Source: Nocardia aobensis NBRC 100429 | Lineage (GTDB): Bacteria > Actinomycetota > Actinomycetes > Mycobacteriales > Mycobacteriaceae | Reading direction: 5' to 3' | DNA: 64,000 nucleotides | Assembly: GCF_000308375.1 (NCBI RefSeq) | Contig: NZ_BAFQ01000053.1 | Span: 1 to 64,000, forward strand | Part shown: positions 1-7,444 of the stretch, one piece after another | Layout of the letters: every line of letters starts with the position of its first letter | Numbering within the stretch: position 1 is the stretch's first letter | Translations under genes and position numbers: made by a program | The notes under the pieces: generated by a model | Told to the model about the DNA's origin: nothing | The model's input: the letters and a program-made list of their open reading frames with translations, nothing else | Database searches by the model: none

Positions 1-870
1 CCCGAGTTTGTGGCCATCGACGTCCTTGTGCACCTTGCATGTTCGGTCACGGAATCGCGTACGGTTCCCCGGAAAGTTTGGGGTTGTTTTGGGATGGGCA
101 GAGTCTGTGCCACGCTCGCGTCCGCAATCCAATTCGGTGTTTAGTTCCATCAGGTCCGGTGCATTTGGGGCTGACCCTCGGCAGGACTTGCCGCGGGACT
201 GCCGCCGCCACCGAATCCTGCGGTGGCGGGCCGTCCCGGACAGCTGTGTAGATGCTGATCCAGTGGGTGTGAGGCTCCGGGGGATCGGTTTCCGCGCACC
301 GCCTGGCTACACCGGTGAATCACGACACCTCAATCGGCGAACGCATACATCGACTGCGCCTGGAAGATGTCGGTATCGAGCAAGTTCGGCACCAGCCATC
401 GCAACAGTGCCAAGTCACCTCTGCTGCAAGCCTATTGGGGCTGTCGGCCCTGGGGGCCGGTTAGCTCTGCAGTCGTGAGCCGGATTAGCCGGAACCTCAC
501 TCATAGGAGGCAGCGGGCCGTGACGGTGATAGAGCCAACCGTCATTCGTCACTGCCTGAGGTTCGCTGATGGCGCCCGAAAACAGCGACCGGATCTGCGG
601 TGCGAGCCAATGATAGGCAAGGCTGCGGCCGCTGCGGTCGAGGCCGCCGGACGCCGAAGCCCGGCGCCGACGACTGCTCTATGGCAGGTGCCTCGATAGA
701 GAGCTTCGGGGAGGGTTCGATCCGGTGGGTGCTGAGCGGCTCTCACCTGGGCTTTCGCCGGATCGTCCAAGTCGTCGATCGAAGTTGTCCAGGTTGCGCA
801 GATCCTGGACTGTGGTCGGTGACACATTCTTGCCTTCACAGTGATTCGCTCCACAGAGTCAGGAATGTTC
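1..870. other. No supported gene; probable decayed island edge
   Basis: I see no intact gene here. Open frames exist on both strands, but their codon use is unlike the G/C-ending codons of the genes to the right. On the minus strand a disrupted G/C-rich reading runs from about 880 down to 430. It includes a phrase D-L-R-N-L-D-N-F-D at about 804-778 that recurs, in a broken frame, at the other end of the catabolic island. I do not recognise the parent gene. The promoter of the operon starting at 871 should lie in the last 150 bases, but I cannot pick out its -35 and -10 boxes. Confidence 0.5.
757..805 (+). repeat. Left copy of 49-nt inverted repeat flanking the island
   Basis: Read on the plus strand, these 49 bases match the reverse complement of 19785-19833 at 42 of 49 positions without gaps. 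Conserved blocks include ATCGAAGTT, CCAGGTTG and GCAGATCC. On the minus strand one frame gives D-L-R-N-L-D-N-F-D; the partner gives D-L-H-N-L-A-N-F-D followed by a stop. The two copies therefore look like remnants of one coding sequence, possibly a mobile-element gene, left at both ends of the island. Confidence 0.7.
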
Positions 871-1602
871 ATGACCAGTAGCTCGACCCGCGAGGCGGGT
901 AGCGCGCTGCACGCGCCACAGCTGATCGCGAATTGTCAGATGCTGTATCTGGTGTGGATTCCGGAGGATCCGCACGCCGTGGCGAAGTTGGTGCCCGAGG
1001 GGCTGACCCCGCGCGCGGACAGCGCCTGCTACATCAATCAGTACATCGTCAACGACCCGATGCAGACGTCCAACGGCGCCGCGGCGGCCGACGCGTTCGG
1101 CGCGTACTCGCTGACCTATCTCGGCGCGGATCTCGCCGGACTCGATACCGAGGCGGGCGTGCCGGCGCGGTGGTGGACGCACTATTTCAACAGCTCCGAA
1201 GCCATGAATCGGTATGCCGCCGAACGCGGCGTACCGACCGGGCCGGGGCGCACCGAACTCGAGATCGAGTCCGGAAAGGTCGTCGCAACAACGTATCTCG
1301 ACAACAAGCCGACCATCCGGACGACGGCCACGATCGACGATTCGCCGACCACTCGATCGACCGGGCAGCTGCGCTACATCACCCGTGACGCGGAGGGGTT
1401 CGTCAGCGGCCGCTACCCGTTCGTAGCCGAGATGGCCGGCGGTTTCACGGTCGAGTCGCTCGAATTCCTCGATCCCGGCCACGACGTGTACGCGCTGCGC
1501 CCCGCCGATCCGCTCACCGTGACCTTCGGCTTCTACTCACCCGACATCACCTTCTGCTATCCGGGCGGCGAGGGACCGCTCGGCAGCACGCACGGCAGCT
1601 GA
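871..1602 (+). CDS. Acetoacetate decarboxylase-like protein
   Basis: A 243-residue protein that looks like the acetoacetate decarboxylase (ADC) beta-barrel superfamily: length, a segment GRYPFVAEMAGGF and a C-terminal stretch of hydrophobic strands. Family members decarboxylate beta-keto acids through a Schiff-base lysine, or act as aldolase/dehydratases. I cannot place the catalytic lysine with certainty (K near SGKVV is one candidate), so activity is not proven. The ATG at 871 has AGGA about six bases upstream and is preferred over the in-frame starts at 841 and 865. It is the first gene of the long operon and ends 50 bases before the monooxygenase alpha gene, so it probably acts on a pathway intermediate. 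Confidence 0.6.
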   Translation: MTSSSTREAGSALHAPQLIANCQMLYLVWIPEDPHAVAKLVPEGLTPRADSACYINQYIVNDPMQTSNGAAAADAFGAYSLTYLGADLAGLDTEAGVPARWWTHYFNSSEAMNRYAAERGVPTGPGRTELEIESGKVVATTYLDNKPTIRTTATIDDSPTTRSTGQLRYITRDAEGFVSGRYPFVAEMAGGFTVESLEFLDPGHDVYALRPADPLTVTFGFYSPDITFCYPGGEGPLGSTHGS

Positions 1603-1652
1603 ACGTCTGCGCCCACAGCCCCTGAAAGAACTCGACGAGGAGAAAGACCGAT

Positions 1653-3149
1653 ATGGCACTGCTCGACCGAAGCGCCTGGTACGACCTTGCGCGCACCACC
1701 GAATGGACGCCCACCTACATCTCGGCCGATGAGCTGTTTCCGCCGGAAATGAGTGGTGGCGAGGGCATTCCGGATGAGGCGTGGTCCACCTATGACGAGC
1801 CCTACAAGGTCACCTACCGCGAGTATGTCGACGTCCAGCGGCAGAAGGACGCGGGCGCGTACTCGGTCAAGGCGGCGCTGGAACGCAACGATCTGTACAA
1901 CAAAGCCGACGCCGGCTGGATCTCCATCCTGAAGGAGCACTACGCCGCGGTCGCTCTCGTGGAATACGGTGCGGCACTGCAGGAATCGCGCTTCGTCCGG
2001 TGGTCGAAGGCGCCCGGCATGCGGAATATGGCGACCTTCGGGATGCTCGACGAGATGCGGCACGGGCAGATTCAGCTGTACTTCCCGCACGAATACATCA
2101 ACAAGGATCGACAGTTCGACTGGTCGCATCGCACGATGTGGACCAACAACTGGGTCGCGCTGGGCGCCCGCCACTATTTCGACGACATCATGATGACCCG
2201 CGACGCGGTGGCCACCTCGATCTACGCCAATTTCGCGTTCGAGACCGGGTTCACCAATCTGCAGTTCATCGGTCTGTCGGGTGATGCGGCCAATGCCGGG
2301 GATTACACCTTCTCCAAGCTGATTCAGAGCATCCAATCCGATGAGGCGCGGCACGCGCAGCTGGGTACGCCGCTGTTGCAGATGCTGATCGAGCACGGGC
2401 AGGTCGAGAAGGCGCAGAACCATATCGACGTCTCGTTCTGGCGCTCGTATCGGCTGTTCACCATCCTGTCCGGCATTCCGATGGATTACTACGTTCCGCT
2501 GGATGTGCGGGAGAGCTCGTTCAAGGAGTTCATGCAGGAGTGGATCGTCACCCAGTTCATCAAGTCGATCGAGGATCTCGGCTTGCGCAAGCCTTGGTAC
2601 TGGGACATTTTCATGCGTGATCTCGACGAGCATCACCACGGCCAGCATCTGGGCACCTACTCCTGGCGGCCGACGCTGTGGTGGCATCCGGCCGCCGGCG
2701 TGAGCCCGGAGGAGCGCGACTGGCTCGAGGAGAAGTATCCCGGCTGGAACGACACTTTCGGCAAGGTGTGGGACGTCATGATCGACAACTTCGCCAACGG
2801 CCGCAACGACAAGACCATCCCCGGCACCCTGCCGATCACCTGTAATGTCTCCCAGCTGCCGATCGTGGGCACGCCCGGCAAGAGCCTGCACGACACCACG
2901 TTGGTGCACGAAGGGCGCAAGTACCACTTCGCCTCCGAAGTGGACAAGTGGATCTTCCAGCAGGATCCCGAGCGCTACAAGCATCACCGCAGCCTGATCG
3001 ACCGCTTCCTCGGCGGGGAGATCCAGCCCGCGAACCTCGAGGGCGTTCTCGAATACATGGGTCTCGGCGTGGTCAGCGCGGGCGGCGACGACGCCCACAA
3101 CTACGCGTGGGTGGACCGCTACCGCAACAGCCTGGTCACGGCCGGCTGA
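1653..3149 (+). CDS. tmoA: Diiron monooxygenase hydroxylase alpha subunit (TmoA-like)
   Basis: Catalytic subunit of a soluble bacterial multicomponent monooxygenase of the toluene-4-monooxygenase (T4MO) type. It uses O2 and NADH-derived electrons to hydroxylate an aromatic ring or epoxidise an alkene. At 498 residues it aligns with T4MO alpha without gaps through the iron site. The ligands fall at the same numbers: E104, E134 and H137 (DEMRHGQ), E197, E231 and H234 (DEARHAQ); T201 is also kept. Pocket residues A107, Q141, F196 and F205 are conserved, but positions 100 and 103 (Ile and Gly in T4MO) are both Val here, which should narrow or reshape the pocket. GAGGAGAAAG lies just upstream. The natural substrate is unknown. 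Confidence 0.95.
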   Translation: MALLDRSAWYDLARTTEWTPTYISADELFPPEMSGGEGIPDEAWSTYDEPYKVTYREYVDVQRQKDAGAYSVKAALERNDLYNKADAGWISILKEHYAAVALVEYGAALQESRFVRWSKAPGMRNMATFGMLDEMRHGQIQLYFPHEYINKDRQFDWSHRTMWTNNWVALGARHYFDDIMMTRDAVATSIYANFAFETGFTNLQFIGLSGDAANAGDYTFSKLIQSIQSDEARHAQLGTPLLQMLIEHGQVEKAQNHIDVSFWRSYRLFTILSGIPMDYYVPLDVRESSFKEFMQEWIVTQFIKSIEDLGLRKPWYWDIFMRDLDEHHHGQHLGTYSWRPTLWWHPAAGVSPEERDWLEEKYPGWNDTFGKVWDVMIDNFANGRNDKTIPGTLPITCNVSQLPIVGTPGKSLHDTTLVHEGRKYHFASEVDKWIFQQDPERYKHHRSLIDRFLGGEIQPANLEGVLEYMGLGVVSAGGDDAHNYAWVDRYRNSLVTAG

Positions 3150-3176
3150 ACCTCGAAAAGTCCAGGAGGCTTTGCC

Positions 3177-3437
3177 ATGTCAGTGTTTCCGATCTCCTCG
3201 AAATTCGAAGGCGATTTCGTTCTGAAGCTGGTCGCGGTCGACACCGAGAACACCGTCGACCAGGTCGCCGCCGCGGCCGCCGAACATTCCGTCGGCATCC
3301 ACGTGCCCGATCAGCCCGGGAAGGTCATCCGAGCCCGCGCGGAGGGCGCCGACCTGCCCTATCCCCGGGATATGAAGCTCGCCGATACCGGGCTCGAGCC
3401 GACCGACACCATCGAGTTCTACTTCAGCGAGGTTTAG
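3177..3437 (+). CDS. tmoB: Monooxygenase hydroxylase gamma subunit (TmoB-like)
   Basis: An 86-residue protein matching the small gamma subunit of T4MO-type hydroxylases (about 83-86 residues). It has the ubiquitin-like start FPISSKFEGDFVLKLVAVD and a C-terminal DTIEFYFSEV strand. The subunit packs on the outside of the alpha-beta dimer and has no cofactor. AGGAGG lies eight bases before the ATG, and the gene ends directly before the next start (TAG-ATG). The assignment rests on length, sequence pattern and position between the alpha and effector genes. Confidence 0.9.
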   Translation: MSVFPISSKFEGDFVLKLVAVDTENTVDQVAAAAAEHSVGIHVPDQPGKVIRARAEGADLPYPRDMKLADTGLEPTDTIEFYFSEV

Positions 3438-3776
3438 ATGAGCGACGAATCCAGCACCGCGACAACGATTTCCGACCCGGTCGGACCCGTGGTCCAGGCG
3501 GGGGAGATCGCCGAGGCTGTAGCCGAGGCCGCTCGCATCGACAATGACGGCAAACGGGTCGATGTCCGCAATCGGGGCTCCTATGTGCGGATCGAGGTCG
3601 ACGGCGGCGAATGCGTGCTGCACCGGACGACGATCGAGGAGCAGCTCGGGCGCCCGTTCCAGATGCGTGAACTCGAGGTGAGCATGCCGTCGTTCGTCGG
3701 CCGCATCGAGACCGGAACCGAAACGGTTCGCTTCTACCTCGCCAACTTCGCCACCAGCACAAAGGAATCCGCATGA
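3438..3776 (+). CDS. tmoD: Monooxygenase effector/coupling protein (TmoD-like)
   Basis: A 112-residue member of the MmoB/DmpM/TmoD effector family. These cofactor-free proteins dock on the hydroxylase over the diiron pocket and couple O2 activation to substrate oxidation. Recognisable parts are DPVGPVVQAGEIAEAVAEA near the start and the segment ending EVSMPSFVGRIE. The start codon abuts the stop of the gamma gene. The last four bases overlap the beta-subunit start (ATGA), so translation is probably coupled. It comes before the beta-subunit gene here without a ferredoxin gene in between, unlike the classic tmoABCDEF order. Confidence 0.9.
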   Translation: MSDESSTATTISDPVGPVVQAGEIAEAVAEAARIDNDGKRVDVRNRGSYVRIEVDGGECVLHRTTIEEQLGRPFQMRELEVSMPSFVGRIETGTETVRFYLANFATSTKESA

Positions 3777-4759
3777 CCACATCGCTTCGCCCGCTGAAGA
3801 CCTGGAGTCATCTGGCCGCCCGGCGCCGTCGGCCCAGCGAGTACGAGATCGTGTCGACGAATCTGCATTGGCACCTGCGGGACAAGGAACAGCCCTGGGA
3901 TGTCGCGCACGAGGGCTACATGGCCGACTGGTACCGGCGCTACCGCAATGGCAGCCCGATCCAGCACGACGATTGGGATTCCTTCCGCGATCCGGATGAG
4001 CTGGTATATCGCTCCTACAACATCCTGCAGGACGGCCAGGAGAACTACATCGAAGGACTGCTGGACCAGCACAACGAGGAAGAGCACGACAAGAGCCTGG
4101 ATTCGGAGTGGGTCGCCAGTCTGGGCCGGCTGTACGCCCCGGGCCGGTATCTGCTGCACACCGCGCAGATGACCAGCGCCTACCTCGTGCATATGGCGCC
4201 GGCGAGCACGATCAGCAACTGCGCCGCGTTCCAGGCCGCCGACCAGCTGCGGTGGTTGTCGCATACCGCCTACCGCACAGCCGAATTGGCGCAGTCGCAT
4301 CCCTCGTTCGGTCTGGGCACCGCCGAGCGCGCGCTGTGGGAGGAGTTGCCCGCCTGGCAGCGATTCCGGGAGTTGATGGAATGTGTTCTGGCAACCCGTG
4401 ATTGGGCGGAATCGTTCGTCGCGTTGAACCTGGTCGCCAAGCCCGCCATCGATGAAGCGTTCTACCGTCAGCAGGCCATCAGCGCACGCCGCCATGGCGA
4501 TACCCTGTTCGCGCTGCTCGCCGAGGCGGCGTTGCGCGACAGCGAACGTTCGCGGCGCTGGTCGGTCGAGCTGGTGCGGATGATGGCCGCCAATCCGGAG
4601 AACGTGCCCGTCATCCGGAAATGGCTGGATCGGTGGGCTCCGCTGGCCGATGCCGCCATCGACTCCTTCTGTGCGGAACTGCCCGACAATCCCGAGGCGA
4701 CGGAGGCGGCGATCAGGGCCACGCGCGCCTTCCGCAACCAGCTGCCGCTCGGAGGCTGA
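3773..4759 (+). CDS. tmoE: Monooxygenase hydroxylase beta subunit (TmoE-like)
   Basis: A 328-residue beta subunit of the T4MO-type hydroxylase. It has the alpha-subunit helical fold without iron ligands and forms the (alpha-beta-gamma)2 core. Close family signatures are LKTWSHLA, RRPSEYEIVSTNLHW, HDDWDSFRDPDELVYRSYN and LQDGQE near the start, and PASTISNCA and LRWLSHTAYRT in the middle. The length equals T4MO beta (about 327). The ATG overlaps the stop of the effector gene, and the reductase gene begins one base after the TGA. Confidence 0.93.
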   Translation: MTTSLRPLKTWSHLAARRRRPSEYEIVSTNLHWHLRDKEQPWDVAHEGYMADWYRRYRNGSPIQHDDWDSFRDPDELVYRSYNILQDGQENYIEGLLDQHNEEEHDKSLDSEWVASLGRLYAPGRYLLHTAQMTSAYLVHMAPASTISNCAAFQAADQLRWLSHTAYRTAELAQSHPSFGLGTAERALWEELPAWQRFRELMECVLATRDWAESFVALNLVAKPAIDEAFYRQQAISARRHGDTLFALLAEAALRDSERSRRWSVELVRMMAANPENVPVIRKWLDRWAPLADAAIDSFCAELPDNPEATEAAIRATRAFRNQLPLGG

Positions 4760-4760
4760 T

Positions 4761-5855
4761 ATGCGACGCTCGGAGACGACCGGCGCGCCCCTGGCTCCGG
4801 CAACCTTGCCGCAGGTCGATGCGACGGTAACGGTGCGGACCACCGACGGCCATCGCTTCGAGTGCCCGGAGGGCGACACGCTGCTGCGTGCGGCCCTCCG
4901 GGGCGGGATCCCCGCGACCTACGAATGCAACAGCGGCGGCTGCGGCAGCTGCAAGTTCGTGCTGCGGGACGGGCAGGTCGACCAGATCAACCCGCAGGCA
5001 CCGGGACTCAGCGATCGCGATCGGCGCAAGGGCAAAATGCTTGCTTGCCAGTCGATCCCGCGCACCGACTGCACGGTCGCGCTGACTTGTGACCAGGCGT
5101 GGCCACCCGCGCGGACGCGTCCGAACCGATTCGGCGCCACGGTGATCGGGCGTCGTGAACTGACCCACGACATGGTCGAGCTCACCCTCGAGGGCGATCG
5201 GCCGGCGGAATTCCTTCCGGGGCAATACGCCATGCTGAGCCACGACGGCATCTGCGCCGACACCTTGTCGCCGCAGCGGCCCGCCGAGCGTGCGTACTCG
5301 ATGTCGAATCTGCCGAATCCCGAGGGCCGGTGGCAGTTTCAGATCAAGCGCGTGCCCGGCGGTGCGGTATCACCGCACCTGGTGGAGGAACTGCGGGTCG
5401 GCGATGACGTCCGGGTGGACGGTCCGTTCGGGCACGCGCATCTGCAGCCGACCGAACGCGATGTCGTATGCATCGCCGGCGGCTCGGGACTGGCGCCGAT
5501 GGTCTCGGTCGCGCGCGGACTGGCCGCTCGTGCCGACGCCGATCGGCGGCAGCTGCACTTCTTCTATGGCGGACGACGCGAAGCGGATATGTGCGCGCGC
5601 CCATTCGTGGACGAGATCGCACCGCGACTGCGGAATACGGCTCTCTCCGAGGCGATTTCCGAACAACCAGCCGCCGGGTGGACCGGCGCTCGCGGATTCG
5701 TCCACGAAGTCCTCGCCGCCTACGACCTGCCGGATCTGTCCGATCACGAGATCTATGTCGCGGGCCCGGCGGTGATGACCGACGCGGTGGTCCGGCTGCT
5801 GATCCTGGATCGGCAGGTCCCCGCCGAACGTGTTCATTTCGACCGATTCTTCTGA
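4761..5855 (+). CDS. tmoF: Monooxygenase NADH:ferredoxin reductase (TmoF-like)
   Basis: A 364-residue electron-transfer protein that takes electrons from NAD(P)H to the Rieske ferredoxin of the monooxygenase. An N-terminal plant-type [2Fe-2S] domain binds its cluster through C56, C61, C64 (ECNSGGCGSC) and C96 (MLACQS). A ferredoxin-NADP reductase module follows: the FAD motif RAYSMSN at about 177-183, the nucleotide loop AGGSGLAPM at about 239-247, and the C-terminal FDRFF. The frame is open back to 4650, but that part overlaps the beta gene out of frame. The ATG at 4761, directly after the beta stop, gives the expected length. Confidence 0.93.
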   Translation: MRRSETTGAPLAPATLPQVDATVTVRTTDGHRFECPEGDTLLRAALRGGIPATYECNSGGCGSCKFVLRDGQVDQINPQAPGLSDRDRRKGKMLACQSIPRTDCTVALTCDQAWPPARTRPNRFGATVIGRRELTHDMVELTLEGDRPAEFLPGQYAMLSHDGICADTLSPQRPAERAYSMSNLPNPEGRWQFQIKRVPGGAVSPHLVEELRVGDDVRVDGPFGHAHLQPTERDVVCIAGGSGLAPMVSVARGLAARADADRRQLHFFYGGRREADMCARPFVDEIAPRLRNTALSEAISEQPAAGWTGARGFVHEVLAAYDLPDLSDHEIYVAGPAVMTDAVVRLLILDRQVPAERVHFDRFF

Positions 5856-5865
5856 GGAACAATCC

Positions 5866-6201
5866 ATGGCATTCGAACTCGTCACGACATTCGACGACCT
5901 GTGGGAGGGCGATATGGAGTCCTTCACCGTCGGCGATCAAGAGATCCTCGTCGCCCACCTGGAGGGTGGGGAAGTCATTGCCACCCAAGCGATCTGCCCA
6001 CACCAGCAGATCGAACTGGTAGAAGGTGAGCTGCGGGGCAAGACGTTGACCTGCAAGGCGCACCTGTGGCAATTCGACCTGCCGAGCTGCCAGGGAATCA
6101 ACCCGGGTCACGCCGAGCTGGCGAAATTCCCGGTGAAGATCGACGGAGACGACATCTACATCGATCCCACCGGCGACACACCGAAGATCGCCCATTCCTG
6201 A
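5866..6201 (+). CDS. tmoC: Rieske [2Fe-2S] ferredoxin of the monooxygenase (TmoC-like)
   Basis: A 111-residue Rieske ferredoxin that carries electrons from the reductase to the diiron hydroxylase. The ligand pairs are C44-x-H46 (CPHQ) and C63-x2-H66 (CKAH), almost the same numbers as in T4MO ferredoxin. The start at 5866 is chosen because it begins at the fold and has GAGGAA upstream; the earlier ATG at 5830 overlaps the reductase gene. It completes the monooxygenase set at the end of the six-gene block. In the classic tmo and isoprene monooxygenase operons this gene sits third. Confidence 0.95.
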   Translation: MAFELVTTFDDLWEGDMESFTVGDQEILVAHLEGGEVIATQAICPHQQIELVEGELRGKTLTCKAHLWQFDLPSCQGINPGHAELAKFPVKIDGDDIYIDPTGDTPKIAHS

Positions 6202-6214
6202 GCCGGAGGAACAT

Positions 6215-6424
6215 ATGCCTTTCATTCGCATCGACTGGTTCCCGGGGCGAACCCTCGAGCAGAAACGCGAGATGGTCGCGACGCTGACGCCCGAAATCGC
6301 CCGCATCGCGAAATGTAAACCCGAGACCATCCAATTCATCTTCACCGATGTCACTCGCGAGGACTGGGGCCGCAACGGCCGGCTTTTCTGCGACCACTAC
6401 GAATACGAAAACGACCCCGAATAG
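6215..6424 (+). CDS. 4-oxalocrotonate tautomerase-family enzyme
   Basis: A 69-residue protein of the 4-oxalocrotonate tautomerase superfamily. The residue after the start Met is proline (MPFIRIDWFPGRT), which becomes the N-terminal catalytic base after Met removal. The subunit length is typical for the small hexameric tautomerases. Family members shift double bonds in unsaturated keto acids. It follows the Rieske gene by 13 bases with GGAGGA before the start. It could isomerise an enol, a dienol or an unsaturated lactam formed after ring hydroxylation; the substrate is inferred, not shown. Confidence 0.85.
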   Translation: MPFIRIDWFPGRTLEQKREMVATLTPEIARIAKCKPETIQFIFTDVTREDWGRNGRLFCDHYEYENDPE

Positions 6425-6436
6425 CGAGGAAATATC

Positions 6437-7153
6437 ATGGTTACGCTCAATTCAGATATGGGCGAGTCCTTCGGAATCCATTCCTTCGGCAACGACGACG
6501 AACTCGTGAGCCTCATCGATACCGCCAACGTCGCCTGCGGATTCCATGCCGGCGATCCGTCCGGCATCCATGAGACCGTGGCGAAGGCGCTGGCCGGCGG
6601 TGTCTCCGTCGGCGCCCACCCGGGCCTGCCCGACCTCGTCGGTTTCGGCCGGCGGGAAATGAAGCTGTTTCCGGACGAGGCGGCCGACATCGTCCGCTAC
6701 CAGGTCGGTGCGCTCGTGGCCTTCCTGAAGGCGGAGGGAGCTTCGCTGCATCACATCAAGGCGCACGGTTCGCTCTACGGAATGTCGTCGCGGGATCCGG
6801 AACTCGCCGAAGCCATCGCCGGTGTCGCGGCGGAATACGAGGTCCCGATTTTCGGCATCCCGAACAGTCAGCACGAAAAGGCGGCCGAAAAACTAGGCGT
6901 GCCCTTTTTCGCCGAGTTCTATGTCGATCTCGGCTATCGCTCCGATGGCAGTCTGATCGTCGCGCGCAGGCCGCACGCGACTCCGGTCGACGAGGCGACC
7001 GAACGCGCGCGCCGGGCACTGACCGACGGCATCGCGACGGCGGTGACCGGCGAGGAATTCCCGGTGCGGGTCGACACCGTCTGCGTCCACTCCGATACAC
7101 CGAACGCCTGCGAGATCGCCCGAGCGGTCCGCAACGTCCTATCGTCGTTGTGA
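6437..7153 (+). CDS. LamB/YcsF family (PxpA-like) lactam amidohydrolase
   Basis: A 238-residue LamB/YcsF protein, related to PxpA of the bacterial 5-oxoprolinase, which opens the lactam of 5-oxoproline together with PxpB and PxpC. Family motifs are LNSDMGESFG at 4-13, NVACGFHAGDP at 31-41, H61-P62 and KAHGSLY at 108-114. The second residue of the usual DLN-C-DLGE motif is changed (S6 in place of Cys). Unlike plain pxpABC loci, this gene stands between a monooxygenase and a biotin carboxylase/carrier pair. I infer that it cleaves a lactam or amide that the biotin enzymes have carboxylated. Confidence 0.85.
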   Translation: MVTLNSDMGESFGIHSFGNDDELVSLIDTANVACGFHAGDPSGIHETVAKALAGGVSVGAHPGLPDLVGFGRREMKLFPDEAADIVRYQVGALVAFLKAEGASLHHIKAHGSLYGMSSRDPELAEAIAGVAAEYEVPIFGIPNSQHEKAAEKLGVPFFAEFYVDLGYRSDGSLIVARRPHATPVDEATERARRALTDGIATAVTGEEFPVRVDTVCVHSDTPNACEIARAVRNVLSSL

Positions 7154-7194
7154 CGGCAGTCACAATTTATCCGGACCGATCGAAAGGAACTCCC

Positions 7195-7440
7195 GTGAGT
7201 GAGCATCAGGTCACCTCACCGTTGCCTGGAATCTTCTATCGCTCGCCGGCGCCGGGTCAGCCCGAGTTCGTGCAGGTCGGTGCGAACGTCGAGGCCGGCC
7301 AGACCATCGGACTGGTCGAGATCATGAAGCAGTTCTCCGAGATCAAGGCGGACGTGCAGGGTGTGTTGACGTCGTTCACCGTGGCGGACAACGGCGCCCT
7401 CGCTCCCGGCGATCCGGTCGCCATCATCGAAACGAAGTGA
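7195..7440 (+). CDS. Biotin carboxyl carrier protein
   Basis: An 81-residue biotinyl domain. K45 in V-E-I-M-K-Q-F is the expected biotinylation site; the usual motif is EAMKM, so both flanks are slightly altered. The GTG at 7195 is chosen because AAAGGA precedes it; the ATG at 7150 would overlap the upstream gene and add residues outside the fold. The free-standing carrier is short and lacks the Ala/Pro-rich linker of fatty-acid AccB, which fits a dedicated catabolic carboxylase rather than acetyl-CoA carboxylase. It ends four bases before the biotin carboxylase gene. Confidence 0.88.
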   Translation: MSEHQVTSPLPGIFYRSPAPGQPEFVQVGANVEAGQTIGLVEIMKQFSEIKADVQGVLTSFTVADNGALAPGDPVAIIETK

Positions 7441-7444
7441 CATC

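Noticed and set aside
8..478. Open frames at the left edge as genes
   Set aside because: Their codon use lacks the G/C third-base bias, and several frames overlap with equal length; there is no recognisable family.
714..726. GGTTCGATCC as a tRNA T-arm remnant and island attachment site
   Set aside because: The flanks do not pair as a T-stem, and they do not match the tRNA-Lys 3' end.
549..872. Minus-strand frame before the ADC-like gene as a gene
   Set aside because: Low-complexity Arg/Ala composition. The better-biased reading on the same strand is broken and lies in another frame.
1557..3098. Long minus-strand frame opposite the alpha subunit
   Set aside because: A mirror frame of a high-GC gene: long but without start signals or family features.
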